A stretch of 64,000 nt of DNA from JAFKFH01 sp017307375 (GTDB lineage: Bacteria; Pseudomonadota; Alphaproteobacteria; Ferrovibrionales; Ferrovibrionaceae), in assembly GCA_965229335.1 (NCBI GenBank), contig OZ245874.1:2480001-2544000 (forward strand). The letters run 5' to 3'. The translations under genes were made by a program, and so were the position numbers. Position 1 is the stretch's first letter. Each line of letters begins with the position of its first letter. Positions 26,103 to 33,975 of the stretch are shown here, piece by piece. Below the pieces are notes generated by a model. That model saw only the letters and a list, made by a program, of their open reading frames with translations. It did no database searches and was not told the origin of the DNA.

Positions 26103-27473
26103 TCAGATCGCGGCCCGCTCCGGCTCGCGCGGCGGCGGGATCGCCACGCCCTCGTCCGAATACTGCTTCAGCTTGTTGCGCAGGGTGCGGATCGAGATGC
26201 CGAGGATCGTCGCCGCATGGGTGCGGTTGCCGAGCGTATGGTTCAGCGTGTCGAGGATCAGGCTGCGCTCGACGTCGGCGACGGTGCGGCCGACCAGCGC
26301 CGGGCCCGCGCCTGCCGCGCCGGACCCGGCGGCCTCGGCGGTCGCCGGCGCCTCGTGGCCTGCATCGATGCGGCTGCCGTCGGGCAGGCGGATCGCGTTG
26401 ACGTCGATTTCCGGTCCGGTGGCGAGCAGCACGGCGCGATGCATCGTATTCTCCAGTTCGCGGACATTGCCCCGCCAGCGGTGGCGCTTCAGCGCCACCA
26501 CGGCATCGGCGGCGATCGGGCGTTCGGGGACGCCGTTGGCTTCGGCGAACTTGCGCACGAAATGCCGGGCCAGCAGCTCGATGTCCTCCGGCCGGTCGCG
26601 CAGCGCCGGGATGCGCAGGTTCAGGACGTTCAGGCGGAACAGCAGGTCCTCGCGGAACGCGCCGCGGGTGACTTCCTGGGCCAGGTCGCGGTTGGTCGTG
26701 GCGATCAGCCGGATGTCGACCTTGATCGGGCGGCTGCCGCCGATGCGGTCGATCTCGCGTTCCTGCAGCACGCGCAGCAGCTTGGCCTGCAGGCGGATGT
26801 CCATCTCGCCGATTTCGTCGAGCAGCAGGGTACCGCCGTTGGCTTCCTCGAACTTGCCGATGCGGCGGGCGACCGCGCCGGTGAAGGCACCCTTCTCATG
26901 GCCGAACAGTTCGGATTCCAGCAGCGCCTCGGGGATCGCGGCGCAGTTGATCGAGACGAAGGGCTTGTCGGCCCGCTGCGACTTCAGATGGATGTGGCGG
27001 GCCAGCACCTCCTTGCCGGTGCCGGATTCGCCGGTCACCAGGATCGAGGCGTTGGCCGGCGCGACCTGTTCGGCCAGCCGCACGATCTCGGCCATCCGCG
27101 GGTCGCGATGCAGCATCTGGTGGCTGTCGGCCGCGACGGCCTCCAGCACGGCGGCGATCAGTTCCGGCTCGGGCGGCAGCGGCAGGTATTCCTTGGCGCC
27201 GGCCCGGATCGCGGCCACGGCCATCCGCGCATCGGCGCCGACGCCGCAGGCGACCACCGGCAGGTTGATGCGCTCGGACTTCAGGCTGTCGACCAGCCGC
27301 CTGATGTCGAGCCCGACATCGATCAGCGCGACGTCCGCGCCGCGCCCGCCGCGGAGTGCGTTGAGGCCGTCGTCGATCGATTCGGCGATCTGGACCTTGG
27401 CGCCGCGCGCCATGGCGATCTTCGACGCCGCGCCGATCTGGCCGTTCAGGTTTCCGATGATCAGGACCCGCAT
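26103..27473 (-). CDS. flbD: Sigma-54-dependent flagellar transcription activator FlbD
   Basis: A 456-residue activator. The N-terminal receiver-like domain lacks the acid pair (it begins MRVLIIGNLNGQIG), as in known FlbD proteins, so it is probably not controlled by standard phosphorylation. The AAA+ domain has Walker A GESGTGKEVL, the sigma-54 contact loop GAFTGA, and Walker B GGTLLLDEIGEMD. The C terminus has a Fis-type helix-turn-helix (NRTHAATILGISIRTLRNKL). FlbD activates late flagellar promoters with sigma-54 and represses fliF in Caulobacter. A sigma-54 site lies before fliK in this window. Confidence 0.94.
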   Translation of the reverse strand: MRVLIIGNLNGQIGAASKIAMARGAKVQIAESIDDGLNALRGGRGADVALIDVGLDIRRLVDSLKSERINLPVVACGVGADARMAVAAIRAGAKEYLPLPPEPELIAAVLEAVAADSHQMLHRDPRMAEIVRLAEQVAPANASILVTGESGTGKEVLARHIHLKSQRADKPFVSINCAAIPEALLESELFGHEKGAFTGAVARRIGKFEEANGGTLLLDEIGEMDIRLQAKLLRVLQEREIDRIGGSRPIKVDIRLIATTNRDLAQEVTRGAFREDLLFRLNVLNLRIPALRDRPEDIELLARHFVRKFAEANGVPERPIAADAVVALKRHRWRGNVRELENTMHRAVLLATGPEIDVNAIRLPDGSRIDAGHEAPATAEAAGSGAAGAGPALVGRTVADVERSLILDTLNHTLGNRTHAATILGISIRTLRNKLKQYSDEGVAIPPPREPERAAI

Positions 27474-27502
27474 GACGCGCCTGCCTCCACTCGATCAGGC
27501 CG

Positions 27503-27838
27503 TCACGAACGGCCGCTCTTGATGATTTCCGTCATGGTCACGCCCAGCCGGTCCTCGACCACCACCACCTCGCCGCGCGCGACCAGCCGGTTGTTGACGT
27601 AGATGTCGATCGCCTCGCCGACCTTGCGGTCCAGTTCGATCACCGTGCCGCGGCCGAGCTTGAGCAGCTGGCTGACCTGCATCGTCGATTTGCCGAGCAC
27701 CGCCGAGACGTTGACGGGAATGTCGAACACCGGTTCGAGATCCTGCGCGACACGTGCTGCATTGGGATCTTCGTCGAGATCCTCGTCGCCTTGGCTCCGG
27801 CCGAGATCCTGCAGATCGAGATCGTCATCATTGGCCAT
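27503..27838 (-). CDS. fliN: Flagellar motor switch protein FliN
   Basis: A 111-residue C-ring protein. The first 35 residues are acidic. The SpoA-type domain covers about residues 38-105 (FDIPVNVSAVLGKSTMQVSQ, LGRGTVIELDRKVGEAIDIYV, ARGEVVVVEDRLGVTMTEI). FliN with FliG and FliM forms the rotor switch and binds FliH at the export apparatus. It sits between fliH and flbD. No fliM is present in the window. Confidence 0.95.
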   Translation of the reverse strand: MANDDDLDLQDLGRSQGDEDLDEDPNAARVAQDLEPVFDIPVNVSAVLGKSTMQVSQLLKLGRGTVIELDRKVGEAIDIYVNNRLVARGEVVVVEDRLGVTMTEIIKSGRS

Positions 27839-27870
27839 GAGCAGCCTCCTTCCTGTCGCGCCCCGGCCGA

Positions 27871-28512
27871 TCAGCCGGGCGCGTTACTCGCAAGATAGCC
27901 GGCGACGGCGGCATCGATGCGCTCGGCAATCGTGTCGACCGAGCGTTCGACGCCGCCGGCGCCCCACTCGAGACGGCAGTCGCCCGGCGCCATGCCCGGG
28001 TCGGGGATCAGCTGAACCGTGCCGGCAAAGCCCTCCTGCGCCGCCAGCGCGTCGAGCCGCGGGCCCAGCGCGCCGGCGACCTGGTCGTTGACGCGCAGGG
28101 TGATCCGCGCCTCGTCGCGCAACTCGCCCAGCAGGTCGTGCAGCAGATGCTCGACACTGCGCTCGGCCGCCTTGCCGATCAGTCCCAGCGCCAGCCGCTT
28201 GGCCGCCGCGACCGCGATCTCGACCGCCTCGCGCCGCAGCGCCACGACGCTGCGGCGATGTTCCTGGAAAATCTGGTCGAGATCGCCGCCGACACGATCA
28301 AGCAGGTCGGCCACCCGTGCCTCGATTTCGCCCTCGGCCTCGATCCGGCCGCGCTGCAGGCCTTCGGCGAAGGCCATGTCGCGGGCCGCGGCCAGCTCGG
28401 CCGGGCCGTATTGCGGCTCGGGCGGCGGCGGCGGCTCGGCCCGCGCCTTCTTGCGGGCCAGCGTCTTGGCCGAGGCTTCGTCGAACGGGTTGTCGAACTG
28501 GAACTTGGCCAT
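27871..28512 (-). CDS. fliH: Flagellar export regulator FliH
   Basis: A 213-residue protein. The N terminus MAKFQFDNPFDE is followed by a charged and Pro-rich segment, a long helical middle (about 50-130) and a compact C-terminal domain. FliH dimers bind FliI ATPase and dock it at the C-ring through FliN. The start is the ATG overlapping the fliG stop (TGATG). A much longer frame upstream is antisense-like noise within fliG. Sequence conservation in FliH is low, so position between fliG and fliN supports the call. Confidence 0.85.
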   Translation of the reverse strand: MAKFQFDNPFDEASAKTLARKKARAEPPPPPEPQYGPAELAAARDMAFAEGLQRGRIEAEGEIEARVADLLDRVGGDLDQIFQEHRRSVVALRREAVEIAVAAAKRLALGLIGKAAERSVEHLLHDLLGELRDEARITLRVNDQVAGALGPRLDALAAQEGFAGTVQLIPDPGMAPGDCRLEWGAGGVERSVDTIAERIDAAVAGYLASNAPG

Positions 28513-29534
28513 CAGTAGATCAGCTCGTCCTCGTCGTTGCCTTCGGACAGCACGATCTCGCCCTTGGCGGCGAGGTCCTTGGCGATGTTGACGATCTGTG
28601 CCTGCGATTCGTCGACTTCGCGCAGGCGCACCGGACCCATCGCCTCCATGTCCTCGCGCATGATCTTGGCCGCGCGTTCCGACATGTTGGAGAAGAAGAG
28701 ATCCTTGAGCTGGTCGGATGCGCCCTTCAGCGCCATGCCGAGCTTCGACTTCTCGACGACGCGCAGCAGGACCTGGACGCCGGCCGGGTCGAGCTTGGAC
28801 AGGTCGTCGAAGGTGAACATCAGCGCCTTGATGCGCTCGGCAGCGTCGCGGTTGCGCTCTTCCAGCGCGGCCATGAACCGGCTCTCGGTCGAGCGGTCGA
28901 GGCTGTTGAAGATTTCGGCCATCAGCTCGTGGCTGTCGCGGCGGTTGGTGCGCGCCAGGTTCGACATGAATTCGACGCGCAGGGTCTGCTCGACCTTGTC
29001 GAGCACTTCCTTCTGCACCGATTCCATGCGCAGCATGCGGGTGACGACTTCCATCGCGAATTCTTCGGGCAGCGCCGCCAGCACGCGCGCCGCGTGGTCG
29101 GGCTTGATCTTCGACATCACGACCGCGACGGTCTGCGGGTATTCGTTCTTCAGAAAGGCCGCCAGGACCTGTTCGTTGACGTTGCCGAGCTTGTCCCACA
29201 TCGTCCGGCCGGCGGGACCACGGATTTCCTCCATGATCATGTCGACGCGGTGCTGGGGCAGGGCCTTGGACAGCAGGCGCTCGGTGCTCTCGAAGGTGCC
29301 GACCAGGCCGCCGGTCGCCGAGAACATGTTGGCGAACTCGACGAACAGCCGCTCGACCATGTCCGACGAGACCGAGCCCAGCGTCGACATGGTCTGCGAG
29401 ATCTCCTTGATCTCGTCGTCGTTGAGCTTTTCCCAGATCTTGGCCGAATGCTCCTCGCCCAGCGCCAGCATCAGCATCGAGGCCTTTTCAGGCCCGCGCA
29501 GGGCGCGGAATTCGTCCTTGCCTTTTGCCGCCAT
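28512..29534 (-). CDS. fliG: Flagellar motor switch protein FliG
   Basis: A 340-residue rotor protein. The N-terminal domain binds FliF. The middle domain includes the EHPQ-like segment LKNEYPQTVAVVMSKIKPDHAAR. The C-terminal torque domain has FDDLSKLDPAGVQVLLRVV with charged residues that face the stator. It follows fliF by 12 bases and overlaps fliH by one base. Confidence 0.96.
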   Translation of the reverse strand: MAAKGKDEFRALRGPEKASMLMLALGEEHSAKIWEKLNDDEIKEISQTMSTLGSVSSDMVERLFVEFANMFSATGGLVGTFESTERLLSKALPQHRVDMIMEEIRGPAGRTMWDKLGNVNEQVLAAFLKNEYPQTVAVVMSKIKPDHAARVLAALPEEFAMEVVTRMLRMESVQKEVLDKVEQTLRVEFMSNLARTNRRDSHELMAEIFNSLDRSTESRFMAALEERNRDAAERIKALMFTFDDLSKLDPAGVQVLLRVVEKSKLGMALKGASDQLKDLFFSNMSERAAKIMREDMEAMGPVRLREVDESQAQIVNIAKDLAAKGEIVLSEGNDEDELIY

Positions 29535-29546
29535 CGGAAGCCCCGC

Positions 29547-31232
29547 TTACTCGGCGTAGAGCCAGTTGCGCACGATCGCCACCGCTTCGTCCGGGTGTTT
29601 CTCGACGATCTCGCCGATCTTCTTCAGCGACGATGCCTTGACCTGCCCGTCGATGCGGGCGATGTCGATCATCTGTTCCAGGTTCGATTGCGCCTGGCCG
29701 ATCAGGGCCGCGGCGTCGCCGCCCGGCGGCAATTCGAACTCGCCGCCGGGACCGGTCAGCTGGGCCAGCCCGCCGGTGATGCCGCCCGGCACCGCCATGC
29801 CCGGCCCGAGATTGGCGGCCTGCGGCCCGGCCTGTTCCTCTTCCTTGGAGAAGCCAAGGAGGCGCATCAGGATCGGGCGGACCACCAGCAGCAGAACAAG
29901 GACGAACAGCAGGCCCAGCATCAGGTTGGTGCCCAGCCGGAACAGATCGTCCTTGGTCAACCCCAGGAACAGCGCCTGATCGGTCGGGGCGCCCATGTCC
30001 TCCATTTCGGTGAACGGCATCGAGACCACCTCGACCACGTCGCCGCGACGCTCGTCGAAGCCGACGGCCGAGCGGACCAGCTGGGTGAAGCGGCGCAGCT
30101 CTTCCTCCGAACGGGGCTGGAACGTGCGGGTGCCGTTCTCGCCCGGGGCCGAGGTGCCGTTGACCAGCACGGCGACCGACAGACGCCGGATCTGGCCGCC
30201 TTCGCGCACCTGGTTGCGGGTGGTCTTGGAAATCTCGTAGTTGATCGTCTCTTCGGTGCGGTTGCCCGACTGCTCGGACTGGGTGCCGCCATTGCCCTGG
30301 TTTTCCGGCAGGTTCGACGAGACCGAGACGTTCTGCTGGCCTTCGGTGGTCTTGTTCTGCTCGTTGACGTTCTGGGTCGAGCGGACGACCTGGCCGTCGG
30401 GGTTGAATTCCTCGGAATTCGTGGTGACGCGGTCGTAGTCGATGTCGGCGGTGACCTCGGCCCGGACATTGCCGATGCCGACCGAGCGCTCCAGCAGGCT
30501 CTCGATCGACTCGCGCAGCCGCTTTTCCTGCTGGCGGCGCAATTCGGTCATCCGCGCGAATTCGCCGGTCTGGCCCTCGTCGGCCTCGCCCTGGCCGCCG
30601 GCGAGCAGGTTGCCGCGCTCGTCGACCACCGAGATGCGTGACGGCTTCAGGTCGGGGACGGCGGCGGCGACCAGGTTCTGGATCGCGCGGACCTGCGGGG
30701 TGTCGAGCCGGCCGCGCACCTTCAGAATGATCGAGGCCGAGGGTGGGCGCAGGTCGCGGGTGAAGACTTCGCGCCGCGGCAGCACGAGATGGACGCGAGC
30801 GGCCTGGACATTGTCGATCGAGCGGATCGAGCGGGCGAGTTCGCCTTCCAGTGCGCGGACCTGGTTGATCTGCTGGACGAACGAGGTGGCGCCGAGCTGG
30901 TCGGACTTGTCGAACAGTTCGTAGCCGACCGAGCCGCCGGAGGGCAGGCCGGCCTGGGCCATCGTCATCCGCAGCCGCTGTACCTGGGTTTCGGGAACGT
31001 AGATCTCGGTGCCGTTGTTGCCGATGCGATAGGGGACCTTGGCGGCATCGAGCCGCGTCGTGATCTGGCCGGCCTCGGTCAATTCGAGATTGCCGTAGAG
31101 CAGCGCCATCTGCGGCGCGGTGACCCGCACGCCGATGAACACGAAGAATCCGATCATCGCCGCGGCGACGAGGCCGATGATCCCGAGCCGGATGGGGCCG
31201 AGGCCCCGCAGCATTTCGATGAAACCGCCCAA
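29547..31232 (-). CDS. fliF: Flagellar MS-ring protein FliF
   Basis: A 561-residue inner-membrane protein that forms the MS ring, the first structure of the basal body. Transmembrane helices lie at about residues 17-38 and 435-460 (LMLGLLFVLVLLLVVRPILM). The periplasmic region contains ring-building domains (ALLYGNLELTEAGQITTRLD and SARVHLVLPRRE-like segment at RVHLVLPRREVFTRDLRPPS). The cytoplasmic tail binds FliG. It heads the fliF-G-H-N-flbD-flhA-F-G run. The upstream 190 bases hold a CtrA-like box and an inverted repeat. Confidence 0.95.
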   Translation of the reverse strand: MGGFIEMLRGLGPIRLGIIGLVAAAMIGFFVFIGVRVTAPQMALLYGNLELTEAGQITTRLDAAKVPYRIGNNGTEIYVPETQVQRLRMTMAQAGLPSGGSVGYELFDKSDQLGATSFVQQINQVRALEGELARSIRSIDNVQAARVHLVLPRREVFTRDLRPPSASIILKVRGRLDTPQVRAIQNLVAAAVPDLKPSRISVVDERGNLLAGGQGEADEGQTGEFARMTELRRQQEKRLRESIESLLERSVGIGNVRAEVTADIDYDRVTTNSEEFNPDGQVVRSTQNVNEQNKTTEGQQNVSVSSNLPENQGNGGTQSEQSGNRTEETINYEISKTTRNQVREGGQIRRLSVAVLVNGTSAPGENGTRTFQPRSEEELRRFTQLVRSAVGFDERRGDVVEVVSMPFTEMEDMGAPTDQALFLGLTKDDLFRLGTNLMLGLLFVLVLLLVVRPILMRLLGFSKEEEQAGPQAANLGPGMAVPGGITGGLAQLTGPGGEFELPPGGDAAALIGQAQSNLEQMIDIARIDGQVKASSLKKIGEIVEKHPDEAVAIVRNWLYAE

Positions 31233-31334
31233 GGACCGCTCCCTTCAGCGAAACCTGGCCTCGAGCGCGAGAGATGCCGCGACATGCCCGGTCGGCTCTC
31301 CCCCACCCTTGAGGGCACCCTAGAGGGGGCGCGA

Positions 31335-31349
31335 TGAACAGTTGGTTAA
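31335..31349 (-). promoter_or_regulatory. CtrA-like box upstream of fliF
   Basis: Read on the minus strand the site is TTAA-N7-TTCA, one mismatch from the established CtrA motif TTAA-N7-TTAA, and its first half continues as TTAACCA. It lies about 100 bases upstream of the fliF start. In Caulobacter CtrA activates early flagellar operons, so the location is consistent. Confidence 0.5.
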
Positions 31350-31355
31350 CGATAC

Positions 31356-31368
31356 GGCAAAAATTGCC
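31356..31368. promoter_or_regulatory. Inverted repeat GGCAA-AAA-TTGCC upstream of fliF
   Basis: A perfect 5-bp inverted repeat adjacent to the CtrA-like box. FlbD represses fliF in Caulobacter through a nearby GGCA-containing element, so this could be an FlbD operator. The two GG/GC pairs are two bases too close for a sigma-54 promoter. Function is inference. Confidence 0.35.
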
Positions 31369-31414
31369 TAGTGGCGAGGGCCGAACGCGGCGGAGGGCAC
31401 CGCGATTGCCGGAC

Positions 31415-31432
31415 CCGGGGCGTCAGCCCCGG
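31415..31432. other. GC-rich hairpin at the sciP stop codon
   Basis: CCGGGGC and GCCCCGG form a 7-bp stem with a 4-base loop that contains the sciP stop codon. No T-run follows on the sciP strand, so it is a weak terminator candidate. It may attenuate read-through from sciP into fliF. Confidence 0.3.
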
Positions 31433-31725
31433 CCGATGGCCGCCGTCGTTGGACGATAGTGCTGAACGCGGGTGACGCGCAGGCCGGGCAGGCCGTGGCT
31501 GTCGATGGCGCGCTGCCAGGAAAGGAATTCCTCGATCGAGAGGGTGTAGCGCTTGCAGGCCTCGTCCAGGCTGATCAGCCCGCCGCGCACCGCCATCACC
31601 ACCTCGGCCTTGCGCCGGATCACCCAGCGCTTGGTGTTCGGCGGCGGCAGATCCGCCTTGGTCATCGGTCGGCCTTCTGGCCCGATCACGCTCAATGGCG
31701 CCGCCTCATGTCCGCTACTCTGCAT
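31423..31725 (-). CDS. sciP: CtrA inhibitor protein SciP (DUF1153 family)
   Basis: A 100-residue helix-turn-helix protein. The conserved core KRWVIRRKAEVVMAVRGGL followed by DEACKRYTLSIEEFLSWQ is diagnostic of the DUF1153/SciP family. In Caulobacter, SciP binds CtrA and prevents it from recruiting RNA polymerase, limiting CtrA-dependent transcription to part of the cell cycle. The ATG is used; a GTG one codon earlier is possible. It lies between the flgE terminator and fliF, on the same strand as both, and near a CtrA-like box, consistent with a feedback role in flagellar expression. Confidence 0.92.
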   Translation of the reverse strand: MQSSGHEAAPLSVIGPEGRPMTKADLPPPNTKRWVIRRKAEVVMAVRGGLISLDEACKRYTLSIEEFLSWQRAIDSHGLPGLRVTRVQHYRPTTAAIGRG

Positions 31726-31809
31726 CACGCGAGTCGTCCCCGGTCCCCGTCAGTCCCAACCTCAACTTTCGCGGGAAGGAAGGTAGCTTGATCGCTTTAA
31801 GAAAGGGCT

Positions 31810-31845
31810 AAGCCGGATGGTAAAGCGGTGGTTACCATCCGGCTT
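31810..31845 (-). terminator. Intrinsic terminator of the fliK-flgD-flgE operon
   Basis: A perfect 14-bp inverted repeat (AAGCCGGATGGTAA and TTACCATCCGGCTT) with an 8-base loop starts 13 bases after the flgE stop. On the minus strand it is followed by CCCTTTCTT, a partial T-run. It separates the hook genes from sciP. Confidence 0.82.
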
Positions 31846-31858
31846 CCGGCATCAGTTC

Positions 31859-33241
31859 TTACCGCTTCAGATTGATGATCTCGGTCAGCATCTCGTCGGC
31901 CGTCTGGATCGTCTTGCCGTTGGCCGAATAGGCGCGCTGGGTGACGATCATGTTGGTGAATTCGGTGGCGAGATCGACGTTCGACTGTTCGAGCTGGTTG
32001 GCCTTGGTGAAGCCCGCGCCGCCGGTGCCGGCGACGTTGATGTTGCCGGTGCCCGAGGCCTGGGTTTCCAGGTACAGGTTGCCCTGGCCGGACTGCAACC
32101 CATCCGGGTTGATGAAGGTCACCACCGGGATCTGATAGATGTTTCGGCGGGTGCCGTTGTCGAACAGCGCCTGGACCACGCCCTGGTCATTGATCGAGAC
32201 GCCGGTGAAGGTGCCGGACACCGAGCCGTCGACCGTCGAATTGATCAGCGCCGAGGCTGAGTCGAACTGCGTAAACCCGTCGGCGAGACCATTGGTGCCG
32301 AAATTCAGCGCTATGTTCTGCGGCGTGGTAATGCCCAACGCCGCCGCCCAGTTGACCACCATCGGTGAATTGTTGGTCAGGAAAGTCGACGTCGTTCTGT
32401 TGAGGGTGCCGTCGGTATTGAAGTTGATCGTCTGCGGCGGCGTATTGATCAGGTCCTGGGTTCCGTTGCCGTCCAGGTCGGCCATCGCCTCGACGCTCCA
32501 GGTATTGGCGGCGGTCTTCAGGAAGGCGAAGGTGACGCCGCGCGCCGTGCCCTGGCTGTCATAGACCTGGAAGGTGCGCTGGAAGTTCGGGGCAATGCCG
32601 GTGGCGCCGCCCGAATTGATGTATTGCAGCATGCCGGTCGCGCCGGCGCCGGTATAGGTCGCGTTGATGGCGGTCGAGGCCTGCAGGTTGACGCGGGCGG
32701 TGATGTTCGCGGTCGGAACCGCGTTGCCCGACAGGCCGGCGACGTTGACGGTGCGCAACTGCTGGATCGTCTGGGAATTGGCGAAGGCGGTGTTGTTCGG
32801 CGGAATCGCCGGCCAGCCCTGCAGGTAATAGCCCGAGGCGTTGCGCAGGTTGCCGTTGGCGTCGACGGTGAAGTTGCCGGCGCGGGTATAACCGATCGTC
32901 GCACCGGAAGTCGGCGTGGCGGGGCCGCCATTGGCGGGGCCGGTCACCGGCAGCGTCGAGACGACGAAGAAGCCGTTGCCCTGGATGCCCATGTCGGTCG
33001 TGTTGGACGAGGTCGCCAGCACACCCTGGTTGGAGACGAACTGGCGGGGCCGCGCCTGAACGCCGCCCGGCGTGTAGCTGGTCGCCGTCGGTGCATCGGT
33101 GATCAGCGTCGAGAACTGCGCCGCGCTACGCTTGTAGCCGACGGTGTTCACGTTCGAGATGTTGTCCGAGATCATGCCCATCTGCTGGGTCTGGGCCTGC
33201 AGGCCGAGAATGCCCGAAACCATCGCGCCATAGAGGCTCAT
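31859..33241 (-). CDS. flgE: Flagellar hook protein FlgE
   Basis: A 460-residue axial protein that polymerises into the hook. The N terminus SLYGAMVSGILGLQAQTQQMGMISDNISNVNTVGYK and C terminus EFTNMIVTQRAYSANGKTIQTADEML (key parts DNISNVNTVGYK and MIVTQRAYSANGK) are the paired heptad regions shared by rod and hook proteins. The Thr/Asn/Gly-rich middle forms the exposed domains. Base composition is slightly less GC than the neighbours, as is usual for hook proteins. It follows flgD by 50 bases. Confidence 0.96.
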   Translation of the reverse strand: MSLYGAMVSGILGLQAQTQQMGMISDNISNVNTVGYKRSAAQFSTLITDAPTATSYTPGGVQARPRQFVSNQGVLATSSNTTDMGIQGNGFFVVSTLPVTGPANGGPATPTSGATIGYTRAGNFTVDANGNLRNASGYYLQGWPAIPPNNTAFANSQTIQQLRTVNVAGLSGNAVPTANITARVNLQASTAINATYTGAGATGMLQYINSGGATGIAPNFQRTFQVYDSQGTARGVTFAFLKTAANTWSVEAMADLDGNGTQDLINTPPQTINFNTDGTLNRTTSTFLTNNSPMVVNWAAALGITTPQNIALNFGTNGLADGFTQFDSASALINSTVDGSVSGTFTGVSINDQGVVQALFDNGTRRNIYQIPVVTFINPDGLQSGQGNLYLETQASGTGNINVAGTGGAGFTKANQLEQSNVDLATEFTNMIVTQRAYSANGKTIQTADEMLTEIINLKR

Positions 33242-33291
33242 CGTGGTTCTCCTTCAAATCCGCTTTGACTGTTGCATGATGGCCGGCATGG

Positions 33292-33966
33292 TCACGCCGC
33301 AGCCGGTATGTGGACGCCGGTGATGTCGGACAGCTTGATCCGCGTATTGCCGACGACGAGCATCGTTTCGCCATTGTCGATCTCGATCGAATCGACCTTG
33401 CCGCGCATCGTGATGTCGGCGGTGATGGCGGCGTTCTTCGAATCCTTGGCCTCGACCTTCAGCGTGTAGTCGCCGGCCGGCGCGGCTTCGCCGGTACCGG
33501 AATTCTTTCCGTCCCAGGTGAAATCGTGCAGGCCGGTGGTGGCGTCGCCCGAGCCGCTCCAGATCACGTTGCCGGCCTTGTCGACCACCTTCAGCGTGAC
33601 CGACGCGGCATCCTTGGGCAGGTCGTAGGTCCATTTCGCGCCCTTGCCCGCCTGGCTGTAGGTCGTGGCGCCCGGGGCGTCGATGTCCTTGCCGATATAG
33701 TCGAGGGCCTGGGTCTGCTGGTTCAGGTTGGTCGCCGAGATCAGCTTGGTCAGCGACGAGTTCATGTTGATCTGCTGCTCGACCTGGCTGAACTGCACCA
33801 GCTGGTTGGTGAAGTCCTTGGTGTCGAGCGGGGCCATCGGATCCTGATTCTTCAACTGCGCGGTCAGCAGTGTCAGGAAGGTGTCGAAATTCTTGACGAG
33901 TTGGACCTGCGACGAGTTCGTCGTGGTGGTGTTCGTCGAGTTGCTGTTGCTTACGCCGTCGACCAT
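33292..33966 (-). CDS. flgD: Flagellar hook assembly scaffold FlgD
   Basis: A 224-residue secreted cap protein required for hook growth. The N-terminal region FDTFLTLLTAQLKNQDPMAP with KDFTNQLVQFSQVEQQ is the signature of FlgD. The C-terminal part is a beta domain of the FlgD Ig-like type (GDYTLKVEAKDSKN). It lies nine bases after fliK. Confidence 0.95.
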   Translation of the reverse strand: MVDGVSNSNSTNTTTTNSSQVQLVKNFDTFLTLLTAQLKNQDPMAPLDTKDFTNQLVQFSQVEQQINMNSSLTKLISATNLNQQTQALDYIGKDIDAPGATTYSQAGKGAKWTYDLPKDAASVTLKVVDKAGNVIWSGSGDATTGLHDFTWDGKNSGTGEAAPAGDYTLKVEAKDSKNAAITADITMRGKVDSIEIDNGETMLVVGNTRIKLSDITGVHIPAAA

Positions 33967-33975
33967 GTCGCCCTC

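Noticed and set aside
23933..26401. An 822-codon plus-strand frame opposite flhA
   Set aside because: It mirrors flhA and flhF codons; composition is His/Arg/Asp-rich with no recognisable motif.
31354..31370. Possible sigma-54 promoter before fliF (GGCAATTTTTGC on the minus strand)
   Set aside because: The GG and GC pairs are eight bases apart instead of ten, and sigma-54 does not tolerate that spacing well. Kept only as an inverted repeat.
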